Positions 63,257 to 64,000 of a stretch of 64,000 bases of DNA are shown here, piece after piece. The position numbers and the translations under genes are program-made. The notes under the pieces were generated by a model that saw nothing but the letters and a program-made list of their open reading frames with translations, was not told the DNA's origin and ran no database searches. Each line of letters begins with the position of its first letter. Position 1 is the stretch's first letter. Origin of the DNA: Roseivirga sp. UBA6052 (lineage in GTDB: Bacteria > Bacteroidota > Bacteroidia > Cytophagales > Cyclobacteriaceae). The DNA is taken from positions 248,001-312,000 of the forward strand of contig DIYO01000004.1 in the NCBI GenBank assembly GCA_002427755.1. Reading direction: 5' to 3'.

Positions 63257-64000
63257 ATGACTTCAGACCAACTGAAAGATTTAAAAGCCCGTGTAACGGC
63301 TTTGAGGGGGTATCTTTGACTACGATATCAAGAAGAAAGAAGTAATTGACGAGGAACTGGTTACCGCCCAACCAGATTTCTGGAATGACCCTAAGGAGGC
63401 GGAAAAAGTATTAAAGGCACTTCGTAATAAAAAAGTCTGGACAGATAGCTTTGAGAAGGTAAATGAGGCCGTTGAAGACCTTGAAACCCTGCAAGAATTC
63501 TTTGAGATGGGTGAAGGTGATGAAGCGGAGATTGAAGCCCAATATCAGGTGGCCTTACAGCTTCTAGAAGACATTGAGTTTAAGAAGATGCTCAGTGGTG
63601 AGGAAGATCAGCTGAATGCCATGATTGAGATTAACCCTGGGGCTGGTGGTACAGAAAGTAACGACTGGGCCGAGATGCTGATGCGGATGTACATCATGTG
63701 GGGTGAGAAGAACGGCATGAAGGTGAAGCAGGTAAACTATCAACCGGGTGAAGTTGCCGGATTAAAGTCGGCTACTTTAGAGTTTGAAGGTGAGTTTGCT
63801 TATGGCCAGCTAAAGTCTGAGTCGGGTGTTCATCGTTTGGTACGCATCTCTCCTTTTGATTCAGGTGGAAGAAGACATACCTCCTTTTCATCGGTTTTTG
63901 CTTACCCAATAGTGGACGATACTATAGAGATTGAAATCAATCCATCGGATATTTCTTGGGATACCTTTAGATCAGGGGGTGCTGGTGGTCAGAATGTGAA
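63257..64000 (+). CDS. prfB: Peptide chain release factor 2 (programmed +1 frameshift, 3' end outside window)
   Basis: Translation from ATG 63257 gives MTSDQLKDLKARVTALRGYL and then an in-frame TGA at 63317-63319. Shifting +1 at CTT-TGA-C continues as DYDIKKKEVIDEELVTAQPD to the window end. The sequence AGGGGGTATCTTTGAC is the classic RF2 autoregulatory site: an internal Shine-Dalgarno-like AGGGGG, slippery CTT and UGA read by RF2 itself. Downstream are the RF2 helical domain and GGAGGQNV, the GGQ peptidyl-tRNA hydrolysis loop, at the very end. RF2 reads UGA and UAA. The gene is cut by the window edge. Confidence 0.95.
63307..63320 (+). promoter_or_regulatory. RF2 programmed frameshift site
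   Basis: The stop TGA (63317-63319) after slippery CTT (63314-63316) is preceded by GAGGGGG, an internal ribosome-pausing Shine-Dalgarno, and followed by C. When RF2 is scarce, ribosomes pause and shift +1 to make full-length RF2; when abundant, they terminate. Confidence 0.93.

Noticed and set aside
63257..63319. prfB as a pseudogene because of its early in-frame TGA
   Set aside because: The TGA is part of the complete canonical RF2 programmed frameshift motif, and the +1 frame remains open to the end of the window.
63148..63345. Open frame of 65 codons overlapping the start of prfB
   Set aside because: It runs through REP-like elements and then the prfB start region in the wrong frame; no family features. 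The RF2 frameshift explains the sequence better.

Overview
The window looks like a chromosomal segment of a marine or aerobic member of the Bacteroidota, most likely order Cytophagales. The support is: a fused LpxC-FabZ protein inside an lpxD-lpxC/fabZ-lpxA run; a PorX regulator of the type IX secretion system; DUF4296, DUF4494, DUF3822 and DUF4905 family genes that are largely confined to this phylum; TAnnTTTG-type promoter elements in place of sigma70 -10 boxes; and few Shine-Dalgarno sequences. I cannot name the species. No rRNA or tRNA gene, CRISPR array, prophage or classical insertion sequence was recognised.

Layout. 1-580: a frameshifted GIY-YIG nuclease gene followed by REP-like palindromes. 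584-2630: a flavodoxin-fold oxidoreductase and a serine hydrolase. 2679-9509 (minus): fused isobutyryl-CoA mutase IcmF, a patatin-like membrane protein and an rRNA methyltransferase. 9645-16751: a mixed set with a DUF4494 protein, an HTTM/gamma-carboxylase-like membrane protein, a MOSC protein, a PagL-like lipid A deacylase, a fatty acid hydroxylase/sterol desaturase, two tandem alpha/beta hydrolases and a Rieske oxygenase. 16809-20572: an operon of amino-acid permease, arginine-deiminase-fold hydrolase and M1 aminopeptidase. 20614-25149: a small membrane protein, a Gre factor, a stand-alone BLUF blue-light sensor and the ald-tsaE-porX run. 25200-30286: HD hydrolase, lpxD, lpxC-fabZ, lpxA and an ABC ATPase. 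30328-40520: lipoprotein, mutS2, DUF4296 lipoprotein, a compact Bat-type cluster, a LysE exporter, GH3, YggS and DUF423 genes. 40517-51436: RecD-like helicase, thioesterase, two NUDIX genes, DUF3822-coaD, pyrE, TIGR02757, LysM, DUF4905, NfeD and a trans-sulfuration enzyme. 51447-51865: a GIY-YIG gene enclosed by perfect 30-bp inverted repeats. 51887-60544: truncated haemoglobin, GH17-like glucanase, plsC, gatC, an 850-residue membrane/TPR protein, a LolD/MacB-type ATPase, a PduO-type cobalamin adenosyltransferase and ilvE. 60545-63256: two dense clusters of REP-like palindromes around three small genes. The window ends inside prfB, which carries the programmed +1 frameshift.

Genes that work together. 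IcmF (needs adenosylcobalamin) and the adenosyltransferase at 58737 form a B12-dependent acyl-CoA rearrangement theme; ilvE handles the matching branched-chain amino acids. The lpx genes make lipid A, and a PagL-like protein could remodel it. The permease, guanidino-group hydrolase and aminopeptidase suggest uptake and use of arginine-like compounds or peptides.

The most unusual signal is the repeated link between small GIY-YIG nuclease genes and REP-like palindromes with a conserved GTCAT...ATCT frame. One GIY-YIG gene is framed by two copies in inverted orientation, and the second, broken, gene is followed directly by several copies. This resembles a mobile REP system in which a GIY-YIG nuclease takes the place of the Y1 transposase known from RAYT/REP systems.
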